DNA of 64,000 bases from Streptomyces rimosus subsp. rimosus (GTDB lineage Bacteria; Actinomycetota; Actinomycetes; Streptomycetales; Streptomycetaceae). The position numbers and the translations under genes are program-made. Of the stretch, positions 34,809 to 45,100 are shown piece after piece. The stretch is from NCBI RefSeq assembly GCF_000720725.1, contig NZ_JOCQ01000022.1:1-64000 (forward strand). The letters are read 5' to 3'. The notes below the pieces were generated by a model. It saw nothing but the letters and a program-made list of their open reading frames with translations. It did not search any database and had not been told where the DNA came from. Position 1 is the first letter of the stretch. Each line of letters opens with the position of its first letter.

Positions 34809-36047
34809 GTGAAGAATCGATTCGTTCGCGCACGTGCGGTACTGACGGCGCTGACGGCATGGGGCGTACTGGCCGGGAGCGGAGTGGCCGCCGGTGCCAC
34901 CGCCACGGACGGCGGCACCCCGCGCCTGGGGCAGGCGGTCGGCATCGCGCCGGGGGTGACGTACCGCTCCTTCGACGTAGCGGTGGGACGGGGCACCGCG
35001 CACGGCCATCTCGTGACGGTGGACCTGGCCGACCGCCGGGTCGCGGTGGACCTGCTGTACCCCGGCGCGGTCGGAGCGCGCTCCCCGGTCTCCCGGCTGG
35101 CCGACGCGCGGGCCGCGGTGGCCGCCGTCAACGCGGACTTCTTCAACATCTCCGAGGCCCAGCACCCCGGCGTGGAGGCGACCGGCGCCCCGGTGGGCCC
35201 GGCCATCGCCTCCGGGCGGGACCTGAAGGCGGCGGTGCCCGACGGGCAGCGCTTCGGCCCGGCACTGCCGCCCGGCACGAACACCCGGGACGTCATCGGT
35301 GTCGGCAGTGACAGACGCGCCCGGCTGGACCGGCTGTCCCTGCGCGGCTACGTGCTGACCGCCAACGGCGCGCTGCGGCTGAAGGGCCTGAACCAGTACG
35401 CGCTGCCGGTGAACGGCATCGGCGCGTTCACCTCCAAGTGGGGGCCCACCTCGCGCGTCCGGGCGACCTGTGGCACGGACACCGACCGGGCGGCGCCGTG
35501 CAGTACGGAGACGTACGAGGTCACGGTCCGGCGCGGCCGGGTGGCGGGGGTCGCGCAAGTGCCGGGCCGGGGCGGCATCGCCCACGGTACAACGGCGCTC
35601 GTCGGCCGGGAGGAGGGCGCCCGGCAACTGCGCAAGCTGCATGTCGGCGACCCGGTGCGGATCGGCCACCGGCTGACCGCCCGCCGGCCCGTACCTCTGC
35701 GCTTCGCCGTCGGTGGCTTTCCCATCGTCCGCGACGCGGAGCCGCTGGCCGGTCTGGACACCGTCACCCCGGCCGTCCGCACCTCCGCGGGCGTCGGCGC
35801 GCACGGCCGCTGGCTACTGCTGCTCGCGCTGGACGGCGCGCCGGGGCGGGCGGGCATGACCGTACGCGAACTGGCCGACCTGATGGACCGGCTGGGCGCC
35901 CGGGACGCGGTCAACCTGGACGGCGGCGGCTCCTCCACGCTGGTCACGCGCGAGCCGGGCGGTCCGGGCGCGACGGTGCGCAACCACCCCTCGGGCGGCG
36001 CGGAGCGGCCGGTGCCGAACGCCATCGGGGTCTTCGCACGGAGCTGA
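34809..36047 (+). CDS. Secreted phosphodiester glycosidase (NAGPA) family protein
   Basis: A 412-residue protein from GTG 34809. It has a signal peptide (about 1-30, ending near AAGATA). Family motifs: VAAVNADFFNISEAQHPGVE, RFAVGGFPIVRDAE, and VNLDGGGSSTLV near the C-terminus. The family is named for the lysosomal uncovering enzyme that cleaves GlcNAc phosphodiesters; bacterial members act on extracellular phosphodiester glycans or related exopolymers. The exact substrate is unknown. Confidence 0.85.
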   Translation: MKNRFVRARAVLTALTAWGVLAGSGVAAGATATDGGTPRLGQAVGIAPGVTYRSFDVAVGRGTAHGHLVTVDLADRRVAVDLLYPGAVGARSPVSRLADARAAVAAVNADFFNISEAQHPGVEATGAPVGPAIASGRDLKAAVPDGQRFGPALPPGTNTRDVIGVGSDRRARLDRLSLRGYVLTANGALRLKGLNQYALPVNGIGAFTSKWGPTSRVRATCGTDTDRAAPCSTETYEVTVRRGRVAGVAQVPGRGGIAHGTTALVGREEGARQLRKLHVGDPVRIGHRLTARRPVPLRFAVGGFPIVRDAEPLAGLDTVTPAVRTSAGVGAHGRWLLLLALDGAPGRAGMTVRELADLMDRLGARDAVNLDGGGSSTLVTREPGGPGATVRNHPSGGAERPVPNAIGVFARS

Positions 36048-36065
36048 CCCCGCTCGGGCCCGGGA

Positions 36066-36260
36066 TCAGGGCCGTACGCTGCTGACCACGTCCGCCGCGC
36101 CGGACAGGCCGTTCTGGATGTCCGGCGCCAGGCTGCTGCCCGCCAGGTAGAAACCGAGCAGCATGCAGACGAGGGCGTGTGTGAATTTCAGGCGTCCGCT
36201 GCGCAGGAAGACGACGGTCAGCACGACGAGCAGCACGACGACCGAGATCGAAATTGCCAC
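36066..36260 (-). CDS. Small two-helix membrane protein, about 64 aa
   Basis: GTG 36260 follows a near-perfect AGGAGG site. Two hydrophobic helices (VAISISVVVLLVVLTVVFL and ALVCMLLGFYLAGSSLA) flank a short RSGRLKFTH loop. I recall similar short paralogous proteins in Streptomyces, but no function. It is convergent with the glycosidase gene. Confidence 0.7.
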   Translation of the reverse strand: MAISISVVVLLVVLTVVFLRSGRLKFTHALVCMLLGFYLAGSSLAPDIQNGLSGAADVVSSVRP

Positions 36261-36491
36261 GACAAACCTCCTCACCCGCCGCCCGAACGGACGACAACGG
36301 GCGCCAGTTTGGCGTATTCGACCCCTTTTCCCGGGTTTTCGCGGGTGCGCCATACAGGTGATCACTGCGGGTCACCGGGCAGCGGTTGGGGCGAATGGAG
36401 GTCTCCCGAGACGGCCGACCTCGGATTTCAGGACGTTGGTCCCGGACCTTCGGCGGCCCGGCCCGGCTTGCGCACCCCATATATTCGGGGC

Positions 36492-37262
36492 ATGAGCACA
36501 TCGCGGGGGCGGCGCGCGCTGCGCCGCTGGATACCGAACCAGCACGGCGCCTGGGCCATGCTGCTCGTACCGTTCCTGGCAGGCGCCCTGCTGGGCGGGT
36601 TCGTCGGCTGGCACGCCCTGTTGCTGCCCGCGTGGCTGCTGGCTTATTGCGCCGCGTTCCACGGCCAGCAATACGTCCGTCTGCGCCGCCTTTCCCGCAA
36701 TCCCCGTGCGCCGCGCAGGCACCTGGCGCCGCTGGCCGGATTCGGGACGGCATTCGTCCTGTGTGCCGTGCCGCTCGCCGTGGCGCGCCCCTGGCTGTTG
36801 CTCGCCGCGTTGTGCGCGGCGCCTTTCTTCGCCCTGAATATCGTGTACGCGTACCGGAACCAGGAACGCGCCACGGTCAACGGAATCAGCGCGGTGGTGC
36901 CCGCCTGCGGAATGCTGCTCGTCTCGTACCGGCTGGGCAGTGGAACAGTCGATTCCGGCGCCTGGCAGGCCGCCGTAGCCTGTCTGCTGTATTTCACCGG
37001 GACCGTGCTCTATGTGAAGACGATGATCCGCGAGCGCGGGAGCGGGACCTTCCGGGTGGCGTCGGGCGTCTACCACGGGCTCGCGATGGTGGCCGCCGTC
37101 GTCCTGGAGCCGTGGCTGGCGGTCCCGTTCGCGGTGTTCCTCCTGCGGGCCGTGGCGATGCCCGGGCGCGACGTGCGGGTGGCGGTGGTCGGTGCCGTCG
37201 AGGTGCTGTGCTCGGTGCTGCTGCTGGCCTTCATCGTGTGCGGCCGTCTGTTTTCCTCTTGA
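36492..37262 (+). CDS. YwiC-like integral membrane protein
   Basis: A 256-residue protein from ATG 36492. After a basic start it has the YwiC hallmark RWIPNQHGAWAMLLVPF, then about six to seven transmembrane helices with a conserved NQERATVNGISAVVPACGM loop. The family is near-universal in actinobacteria and of unknown function. Its 3' end overlaps the convergent ABC ATPase gene by 32 bp. Confidence 0.88.
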   Translation: MSTSRGRRALRRWIPNQHGAWAMLLVPFLAGALLGGFVGWHALLLPAWLLAYCAAFHGQQYVRLRRLSRNPRAPRRHLAPLAGFGTAFVLCAVPLAVARPWLLLAALCAAPFFALNIVYAYRNQERATVNGISAVVPACGMLLVSYRLGSGTVDSGAWQAAVACLLYFTGTVLYVKTMIRERGSGTFRVASGVYHGLAMVAAVVLEPWLAVPFAVFLLRAVAMPGRDVRVAVVGAVEVLCSVLLLAFIVCGRLFSS

Positions 37263-38109
37263 GGTCCCGCGGCGCGGGCGAGGGCACCTGCCGGGGCGGG
37301 GCGCTTTCCTCTGCCGCCCGGTCACCCGCCGTTCGGTCTCCCGCCGCCCGGCCCTTGGCCTGCTTGATCTGCGCGTAGACGTGGGCGCGCAGCTCGGCGA
37401 AGCGCGGGGCGGAGCGGGTGGTGATCTGGTCACGGGCGGCCGGCAGGTCGACGGCGAGGTCCTCCTGGACGACGGTGGGCGCCGAGGACAGTACGATCAC
37501 CCGCCGCCCCAGATAGACCGCCTCGTCGATGTCGTGGGTGACCAGCAGCGTCGTCACCCCGAGCCGGCGCCACAGGGTGAGCAGCAGATCCTCCAGCTCG
37601 GCGCGGGTCTGCGCGTCCACGGCGGCGAACGGCTCGTCCATCAGGAGTACCCGGGGCTCGTAGGCGATGGCGCGGGCGATGGCGACGCGCTGTTGCATGC
37701 CGCCGGACAGCTGCCACGGGTGGGCCGCCGCGGCGTCGGCCAGGCCCACGGCGGCCAGCGCCTCCTCGACCAGTTCGCGGCGGCGCGGCGCGGGGACCTT
37801 CTTCTCGCGCAAGGGGAGTTCGACGTTCTTGCGCACCGTCATCCAGGGGAAGAGGCTGCGCCCGTACTCCTGGAAGACGACGGCCATGCCCGGCGGCGGA
37901 CCGGTGACCCGGCGGCCCGCGACCCGCACCTCGCCCGCCGTCGGCGTCAGCAGCCCGGCGACGCACTTGAGCAGGGTCGTCTTGCCGCATCCCGACGGCC
38001 CCACGACGCAGACGAGGTCGCCGCCGTCGACCCGGAAGTCGATCTTGCGCAGCGCCTCGACACCGCCGCGCCCTTCGTAGGTCTTGCCCAGACCGGTGAT
38101 CTCAAGCAT
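37231..38109 (-). CDS. Nitrate/sulfonate/taurine-type ABC transporter ATP-binding protein (SsuB/TauB-like)
   Basis: A 292-residue protein from ATG 38109. Walker A GPSGCGKTT, Q-loop VFQEYGRSLFPW, signature LSGGMQQR, Walker B VLLMDEPFAAVDAQT, and LVTHDIDEAVYL. These fit the SsuB/TauB/NrtD class. The C-terminal 40 residues are a charged extension. It is the last gene of a four-gene operon (binding protein, two permeases, ATPase), each pair overlapping by a few bases. Confidence 0.92.
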   Translation of the reverse strand: MLEITGLGKTYEGRGGVEALRKIDFRVDGGDLVCVVGPSGCGKTTLLKCVAGLLTPTAGEVRVAGRRVTGPPPGMAVVFQEYGRSLFPWMTVRKNVELPLREKKVPAPRRRELVEEALAAVGLADAAAAHPWQLSGGMQQRVAIARAIAYEPRVLLMDEPFAAVDAQTRAELEDLLLTLWRRLGVTTLLVTHDIDEAVYLGRRVIVLSSAPTVVQEDLAVDLPAARDQITTRSAPRFAELRAHVYAQIKQAKGRAAGDRTAGDRAAEESAPPRQVPSPAPRDLKRKTDGRTR

Positions 38110-38914
38110 GCCGTCCCCGCTCCTCGCCGCGCGCCAAGTGCCAGGCCAGTATGCGGCGTTCGGCGGCCCGGAAGGCGAGCGAGAAGCCGAATCCGAGCAG
38201 TCCGAGGACGACGATGCCGCTCCACATCTCGGGGATGGCGAAGCCGCGCTGGAAGAGGACGACGGTGTGGCCGATGCCCGAGGTGCTGGCGAACATCTCC
38301 CCGATGACCATGAGGATGATGCCGATGGACAGGGCCTGCCGCAGGCCCGCCATGATCTGCGGGCTCGCCGCGGGCAGCACCAGGTGGCGCAGCCGGGCGG
38401 GCCCGCGCAGCCCGAAGCAGCGGCCGGTGTCGGCCAGCACCTCGTCCACGGCGCGGACGCCCTCGACGGTGTTCAGCAGCACGGGCCAGACGCAGCCGGA
38501 GACGATGACCAGCACCTTCATCGTGGTGTCCAGGCCCGCGAGCAGCGTGATCAGGGGCACCAGGACCGGCGGCGGCACCGCGCGGAAGAACTCCAGGACG
38601 GGTTCGGCGGCGGCCCGCAGGGCGCGCGAGGAGCCGATGGCCACGCCCAGGCCGACGCCGAGCAGCCCCGCCAGCGCGTAGCCCGTGAGCAGCCGGCCCA
38701 CGCTGGGCAGCACGTCCTCGGTGATCCGGGCCGAGAACCACACCTCGGTGAAGGCGCCGGCGACCCGGCCGGGCGTCGGCAGGTAGAAGGTGGGCTCGGC
38801 CACGCTGTAGATCCACCAGCCGAGGACCAGCAGGACGGGCAGGCCGAGGACGCGCAGCAGGCGCAGGGCCGCGCGCCGCAGCGGGCCCGCGGGCCGCGTC
38901 CCCGCCGCGCTCAC
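38102..38914 (-). CDS. ABC transporter permease (SsuC/TauC-like), second copy
   Basis: A 270-residue membrane protein from ATG 38914, overlapping the preceding permease stop by 4 nt. Six or so helices, with the EAA-type loop GRCFGLRGPARLRHLVLPAA facing the ATPase. It probably forms a heterodimer with the permease encoded just upstream. Most Ssu-type systems use one permease gene; this one has two different ones. Confidence 0.9.
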   Translation of the reverse strand: MSAAGTRPAGPLRRAALRLLRVLGLPVLLVLGWWIYSVAEPTFYLPTPGRVAGAFTEVWFSARITEDVLPSVGRLLTGYALAGLLGVGLGVAIGSSRALRAAAEPVLEFFRAVPPPVLVPLITLLAGLDTTMKVLVIVSGCVWPVLLNTVEGVRAVDEVLADTGRCFGLRGPARLRHLVLPAASPQIMAGLRQALSIGIILMVIGEMFASTSGIGHTVVLFQRGFAIPEMWSGIVVLGLLGFGFSLAFRAAERRILAWHLARGEERGRHA

Positions 38915-39720
38915 CGCGCCACCTCGCCCCGTACGGACGGGTGCCAGGCCAGCACCCGGCGCTCCACCGCGCGCACCACCGCGTTCACCGCGACCCCGAC
39001 CAGCCCGGCCAGCACGATCAACGCGTACACCTCGGTGACCGCGCCGCCCGACTGGGCGAGCTGGATGCGCAGCCCCAGCCCCGGACTGCCGATGACCAGC
39101 TCAGCGGTGACGGCCAGGATGAACGCCACCGCGGCGGCCAGCCGCACACCCGTCATCACGTACGGCAGGGCCGTCGGCCACACCAGATGGCGCAGCCGGG
39201 CCCAGCGGCCGAGGCGGTAGCTGCGGGCGGTCTCCCGGGCCACCGGGTCCACGTCGGCCACCCCGTACAGCACCTGGATGAGCACCTGCCAGAAGGAGGC
39301 GTAGACCACCAGGAGCAGGGTGGAGCCGGTCTCGGCGCCGAAGAGCAGGGTGGCCAGCGGGATCAGCGCCACGGACGGGATGGGGCGCAGGAACTCGATG
39401 GTCGAGGCGGTGGCCGCGCGCAGCCCCGGTACGGCGTCGATGAGCACGCCGAGGGCGACGGCCAGGCAGCAGGCGAGGGCCAGTCCGACGGCCCAGGACC
39501 GCATGGTCTCGCCGAGCGCCGTCCACAGGTCCGCGTCGCCCAGCTCGGCGGCCAGGCGGCGCACGATGGCGGTGGCGGGCGGCAGGTGGCGCGGGTCGAT
39601 CAGGCCGAGCCGGGGCACCGCCTCGGCGACGGCGAAGAGGCACGCCAGGCCCAGGAGCCCGAGCCCGGCGGCGCGCGGCGCGCTCATCGGCGCCCCGGCG
39701 CGCTCCTCGCGGCGGGTCAC
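38911..39720 (-). CDS. ABC transporter permease (SsuC/TauC-like), first copy
   Basis: About 269 residues if GTG 39720 is used; that codon overlaps the binding-protein stop (GTGA). ATG 39687 is the alternative start, with GAGGAG upstream. It has around six transmembrane helices and the loop RSYRLGRWARLRHLVWPTAL. It is similar in size and layout to the next permease but clearly diverged. Confidence 0.9.
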   Translation of the reverse strand: MTRREERAGAPMSAPRAAGLGLLGLACLFAVAEAVPRLGLIDPRHLPPATAIVRRLAAELGDADLWTALGETMRSWAVGLALACCLAVALGVLIDAVPGLRAATASTIEFLRPIPSVALIPLATLLFGAETGSTLLLVVYASFWQVLIQVLYGVADVDPVARETARSYRLGRWARLRHLVWPTALPYVMTGVRLAAAVAFILAVTAELVIGSPGLGLRIQLAQSGGAVTEVYALIVLAGLVGVAVNAVVRAVERRVLAWHPSVRGEVAR

Positions 39721-40679
39721 GGCAGCAGCGCGCCGACGTCGGCGGGCCGCTTGAGGATGCCGTCCTTGCGGGCCAGGTCGGCGACGGTCTGCACGGAGGC
39801 GCGGTTGATCTCGGTGGGCCACTTCGGCAGCACGATGCGGTCGATGACCGAGGGCGGGATCTTGGTGTACTTGCCGAGCTCTTCGCGCACCGCCTCGGGG
39901 TGGGTGCGGGCGTAGGCCAGGGACTGGTTGATGGCGGTCGTGAAGCGTTTGACCAGGCCGGGGTTCTCGCGGAGCAGTTTCTCGCTGGTGAAGTACATGG
40001 CGACGGAGAGGTTGTCGACGGCCTCGGCGAAGGGCCAGCACACGGCCCGGGCGCCCTGGTCGACGGTCTGGGTCTGGAACGGCTCCACGGTCCAGACGGC
40101 GTCCACCCGCCCGGCGGCGAGCGCGGCGGCCATGTCGGGCAGCGGGATCTCGGTGAAGCGCAGCTTGCCGGGGTCGCCGCCGGCCTTGCGCACCGCGGCC
40201 CGGATGGTGGTGTCGCCGATGTTCTGGAGCTGGTTGACGGCGATGTTGTGGCCGGGCAGGTCCCTGGCGGACCGTATGGAGCTGTCCTTCGGGACGAGGA
40301 TGGCGCTGTAGTCCTTGCCGGGCCCGGCCTGCCCGGTGGAGGACACGCCGTTGGCCACGGCTTTGAGCGGCAGTCCCTGTTCACGTGCGGTGAGCAGGGT
40401 GGTGGTGTTGCTGAAGCCGAAGTCGAACTGTCCGCTGACGACGCCGGGGGCGCTGTTGGCGCCGCCCTGGACGGGAGTGATCTTCGCCGAGATGCCGTTC
40501 TTGGCGAAGAAGCCGTGCGACTTCGCGAGGTGGACCGGAGCGGTGTCGACGATGGAGAGCGCGCCGATCTCGACGCTGTCCGTCCCGCCACCGCCCTTCG
40601 CGGGACCGTCGTTCCCGCACGCCGTGAGAGTGAGGAGGAGTACTGCTGTCGCCGCCACGGCGGCCCGTAAGCGATACAC
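39717..40679 (-). CDS. ABC transporter substrate-binding lipoprotein (SsuA/NMT1-like)
   Basis: About 320 residues from GTG 40679 (VYRLRAAVAATAVLL). The lipobox LTLTAC marks a lipoprotein. The NMT1/SsuA fold is visible: VHLAKSHGFFAKNGI, GQFDFGFSNTTTLL, DYSAILVPKDSSIRSARDLPG, AALAAGRVDAVWTVEPFQ. Substrates in this class are sulfonates, nitrate, taurine or pyrimidine precursors. Codon 4 is TTA (40668-40670), so synthesis should need the bldA tRNA. A shorter start after the TTA would lose the basic part of the signal peptide. Confidence 0.9.
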   Translation of the reverse strand: MYRLRAAVAATAVLLLTLTACGNDGPAKGGGGTDSVEIGALSIVDTAPVHLAKSHGFFAKNGISAKITPVQGGANSAPGVVSGQFDFGFSNTTTLLTAREQGLPLKAVANGVSSTGQAGPGKDYSAILVPKDSSIRSARDLPGHNIAVNQLQNIGDTTIRAAVRKAGGDPGKLRFTEIPLPDMAAALAAGRVDAVWTVEPFQTQTVDQGARAVCWPFAEAVDNLSVAMYFTSEKLLRENPGLVKRFTTAINQSLAYARTHPEAVREELGKYTKIPPSVIDRIVLPKWPTEINRASVQTVADLARKDGILKRPADVGALLP

Positions 40680-40956
40680 GCGGGAACCGTAGGGGCGGGC
40701 GGGGTCGTCGTCAACGGTGCGGGAACAAGAGGACGAATGAGGTACGGGAACAACAGGACGAACGATCAGGGCGGCGGACGGGAGGAGCCGACGGGAGCGC
40801 GCCGAAGACGCCGGACGGGAGCACACCACCGCGCGGACGCGCCGCGCGCCGGTGGCGTGAGCGTGTCGTGGATCACGTCACGCAGCGCAACGCGACACGG
40901 ATGGTTCGCGTCTTAGCGGCCGACATCCCCGGACCCGCTCTCCGAAAGCTCCCCCC

Positions 40957-42168
40957 ATGAGTCCTGCCCCCACTCAGCACCGCCACCGGCCGCGGCGCGC
41001 CGCGCGGGCCGCGCTGGCGCTGGTGCCGCTGCTCGGCCTCGGCGCGCTGTCCGCCTGCGGCGGCCCCGCGGCGTCCGCGTCCAAGGGCGCTCCGGTACGG
41101 GTGACGCTGGGTGCGGCGAACGGTACGAAGACCGTGCGCGCGGGGGACAAACTCCAGGTCAGCGCGGACGGCGGCAATCTGACCAAGGTGGTCGTGACCG
41201 ACCCGAAGGGCCGCCGGCTGGCCGGCGGGCTCGGCGACGGCGGCCGGGTGTGGACCTCCCACGAGCCGACCGCGCCGGACACCAAGTACTCCGTCGCGGC
41301 CGAGGCCCGCAATCAGCAGGGCGGCACGAACGAGGTCAAGGAGTCGCTGACCACCGCGAAGGCGGACAAGCTCAACAAGGTCGTGCTCAGCCCCGGCTCG
41401 CAGGGCGCCGTGGTCGGCGTCGCCCAGCCGGTCTCGGTCACCTTCGACTTCCCGGTGACCGACCGGGCAGCCGTGGAGAAGCACCTGAAGGTCACCACGG
41501 ACAACGGCACGCCCGGCGCGTGGGGCTGGGTCAAGGACTGGTCCGGCAAGGACCGGGTGGACTGGCGTCCGAAGGAGTACTGGAAGCCGGGCACCAGGGT
41601 GGGGCTGCGCGCCGACCTGAACGGCGTGGACTCCGGCGGGGGCCGGTACTTCGCCAAGGACTACGACCTGAACTTCACCATCGGCGCCGATCATGTGATC
41701 AAGGTGGACCTGGACAGCAAGCACCTGACGTTCACCGAGAACGGAAAGGAGGTGAAGGACATGCCTTTCTCCGCCGGGCGGCCGGATGCCCGGCACTCCA
41801 CCTGGACGGGCGTCTTCCCGCTCATGGCGAAGGAGGGCACGATCAACATGAACTCCGAGACCGTGGGACTGGGGGACGCGTACGACAAGATGGTCCGCGA
41901 CTCCATGAAGCTCACCGACTCCGGGACCTACGCGCACGCCGCGCCGTGGAACGCCGGCAAGGTGGGCCGGGTCAACGACAGTTCCGGCTGCATCGGGCTG
42001 ACCGACGCCGACGCCGACTGGCTCTACGCCAGGGTCCGCGTCGGCGACCCGTTCGAGGTCACCGGTTCCTCCGTACGGGGGAGGGCGGCCGAGAACAACG
42101 GTCTCGGGGACTGGATGGTCGACTGGTCCCAGTGGCAGAAGAAGAGCGCCCTCCCATCGAGCAGCTGA
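40957..42168 (+). CDS. L,D-transpeptidase lipoprotein with Ig-like domains
   Basis: A 403-residue protein from ATG 40957. A basic N-terminus and the lipobox-like GALSAC (Cys34) indicate a membrane-anchored lipoprotein. Two Ig-like domains follow (about 45-230), then the YkuD catalytic domain. The catalytic His is in YAHAAPWN (about 327) and the Cys is Cys345 in DSSGCIGL. The usual S-H-G-C motif reads S-S-G-C here. The family makes 3-3 cross-links in peptidoglycan. LysX starts 26 bp downstream, so both may form one envelope operon. Confidence 0.92.
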   Translation: MSPAPTQHRHRPRRAARAALALVPLLGLGALSACGGPAASASKGAPVRVTLGAANGTKTVRAGDKLQVSADGGNLTKVVVTDPKGRRLAGGLGDGGRVWTSHEPTAPDTKYSVAAEARNQQGGTNEVKESLTTAKADKLNKVVLSPGSQGAVVGVAQPVSVTFDFPVTDRAAVEKHLKVTTDNGTPGAWGWVKDWSGKDRVDWRPKEYWKPGTRVGLRADLNGVDSGGGRYFAKDYDLNFTIGADHVIKVDLDSKHLTFTENGKEVKDMPFSAGRPDARHSTWTGVFPLMAKEGTINMNSETVGLGDAYDKMVRDSMKLTDSGTYAHAAPWNAGKVGRVNDSSGCIGLTDADADWLYARVRVGDPFEVTGSSVRGRAAENNGLGDWMVDWSQWQKKSALPSSS

Positions 42169-42194
42169 CCCCCTACAGAGCCTAATGTGACGGA

Positions 42195-45100
42195 ATGAGC
42201 ACCGTGCAGGACCAGGACCAAATAACGGCGTGGGCACGCCTTCGCCGCCGCGTGCCCAACGGCTTCGCCATCTTTTTCAGCCTTCTGGGGCTGTTCTGCG
42301 CCGTCACGGCGCTGATCGGGCCGCTGCGACGCGGCCTGAAACCGGTCATCTACTGGCTGGACACCCTGACCATCGTCGTCGAGCCGAACCTCGCGTACGC
42401 GGTCTTCCTCTTCCTGCTGGCCGCGGCCATGACCGCGCGCAAACGGGTCGCCCTGTGGTTCGCCGTCGTCTACATGGTGCTGGTGACGCTGACCGACGCG
42501 CTCCTCGTGATCGACGGCTATCCGGAGTACTACTTCTCCCTGGTGCTGTGCACGGCCGCGCTGGTCCTGCTGCTGGTCGCGCACCGCGAGTTCTACGCGG
42601 TCACCCGGCGCGGCGCGTTCTGGCGCGCCGCGGGCGTGCTGGTCGCGGGCCTCGCCGTGTCGATCCTCGTCGGCTGGGGCCTGGTCTCGCTCTTCCCGGG
42701 CAGCCTGGAGCACGGCGCCGGCAACCGGCTGCTGTGGGCGGCCGACCGGGTCTGCGGCGGCACGCTCAGCGGCCGGCAGTTCCACGGGCACCCGCCGCAC
42801 TGGATCATCTTCCTGCTCGGTCTGTTCGGCGCGCTGGCGCTGCTGAACGCGGCCCTGACGCTCTTCCGGTCGCAGCGCATGGAGGCCGCGCTGCACGGTG
42901 ACGAGGAGACCCGTATCCGGGCGCTGCTGGCCCGCTACGGCGGCCGGGACTCGCTCGGCTACTTCGCCACCCGCCGCGACAAGGCCGTGGTCTTCTCCCC
43001 CAGCGGCAAGGCCGCCGTCACCTACCGCGTGGAGGCCGGCGTCTGCCTGGCCAGCGGCGACCCGGTCGGCGACCGCGAGGCGTGGGGCCCGGCCATCGAG
43101 GAGTGGCTGAAGGTCGCCGGGCGCTACGGCTGGCAGCCGGCCGTCATGGGCGCCAGCGAGGACGGCGCGAAGGCGTTCGCGCGCAGCGGCCTGAGCGCGC
43201 TGCAGCTCGGTGACGAGGCGATCCTGCACGTCAAGGAGTTCGACCTGGACGGCCGCGAGATGCGGGTGACCCGCCAGGCGGTCAACCGTGTCGAGCGCAC
43301 CGGCGCCACCTTCCGGGTGCGCCGCCACTCCGAGCTGTCCGACGCGGAGATGCAGGAGGTCATCCACCGGGCCGACGCATGGCGCGACACCGAGACCGAG
43401 CGCGGCTTCTCGATGGCGCTGGACCGGCTCGGCGACCCCGAGGACGGCGACTGCCTGCTGGCCGAGGCGTTCGACGGCAACGGCAACATGATGGCCCTGC
43501 TGTCGTTCGTGCCGTGGGGCAAGGACGGCATCTCGCTGGACGTGATGCGGCGGGATCGCAGCGCCCCGAACGGCGTGATGGAGTACATGGTCGCGCAGCT
43601 GTGCGCGCACGCCGGCGCGCTCGGCGTGCGCCGCATCTCGCTGAACTTCGCGGTCTTCCGGTCCGCCTTCGAGGAGGGCGCGCGCATCGGCGCGGGGCCG
43701 ATCCTGAAGGTCTGGCGCAAGCTGCTGCTGTTCTTCTCCAAGTGGTGGCAGCTGGAGGCGCTGTACCGCTCCAACGCGAAGTACGCCCCCGAGTGGTACC
43801 CGCGCTTCCTGTGCTACTCCGACACCGGCGCCCTGGCCCGTATCGGTATGGCCTCCGGCATCGCCGAGGGCTTCGTGGCCGTACCGAGCCTGGGCAAGCT
43901 GTGGGGCAAGGGCCGCAAGAAGCGGGTGCTGACCCCCGCGACCACCGCCCACCTGCCGTCGCTGGACGAGCTGGGCCTGGCGCAGCAGCCCCCGGCGAGC
44001 GAGGAGGAGCTGCGCGAGCGGGAGCTGGCGGCGCTGCCGGAGCAGGTGCGCGTGCGGCACCGCAAGCTGGAGCGGCTGCGCGAGGAGGGCACCGACCCGT
44101 ACCCGGTCGGCGTGCAGCGCACCCACACGCTCGGCGACGTCCGCGACGAGCACCCGGACCTGGAGTCCGGTACGCGTACGGGCAAGGTCGTGCGCATCGC
44201 CGGCCGGGTGCTGCTCACCCGTGACCACGGCGGCGTGCTGTTCGCCGTGCTGCGCGACTGGTCGGGCGACCTCCAGGTGGCGCTGACCCGCGAGGGCACC
44301 GGCGCCGACGAGCTGGCGCGGTTCGGCTCCGACATCGACCTGGGCGACCACATCGAGGCCGAGGGCGAGGTCGGCGCGAGCGACCGCGGCGAGCTGACGG
44401 TCTTCGTGACCCACTGGCGGCTGACGGCCAAGTGCCTGCGCCCGCTGCCCGACAAGCGGCGCGGTCTGTCCGACCCGGAGGCCAAGGTCCGCCAGCGCTA
44501 TGTGGACCTGGTCGTCTCGCCGGACTCGCGGGACAACCTGCGGGCCCGCAGCACCGCGGTGCAGGCGCTGCGCCAGGGTCTGATCGAGCGCGGCTACCTG
44601 GAGGTCGAGACGCCGATGCTCCAGCAGATCCACGGCGGCGCCAACGCGCGCCCGTTCCAGACCCACATCAACGCCTACGACCTCGACCTGTACCTGCGTA
44701 TCGCCCCCGAGCTGTACCTGAAGCGGCTGTGCGTGGGCGGTATGGAGAAGGTCTTCGAGATGGGTCGCACGTTCCGCAACGAGGGCATCTCCTACAAGCA
44801 CAACCCCGAGTTCACGATGCTGGAGGCGTACCAGGCGTTCGCCGACTACGACGTGATGCTCGACCTGACCCGGGAGCTGATCCAGGGGGCGGCGGTCGCC
44901 GCGTTCGGCAGCGCCACCGCGCGCAAGGCGGATGCGAACGGCAAGCTCGTCGAGCACGACATCTCGGGCATCTGGCCGGTCAAGACGGTCTACGGCGCGA
45001 TCTCCGAAGCCCTGGGCGAGGAGGTCGACGCGGACACGAACCCGGAGGTGCTGCGCCGTCTGTGCGGGCGTTCCGGGGTGCCGGTGAAGCCGGAGATGGG

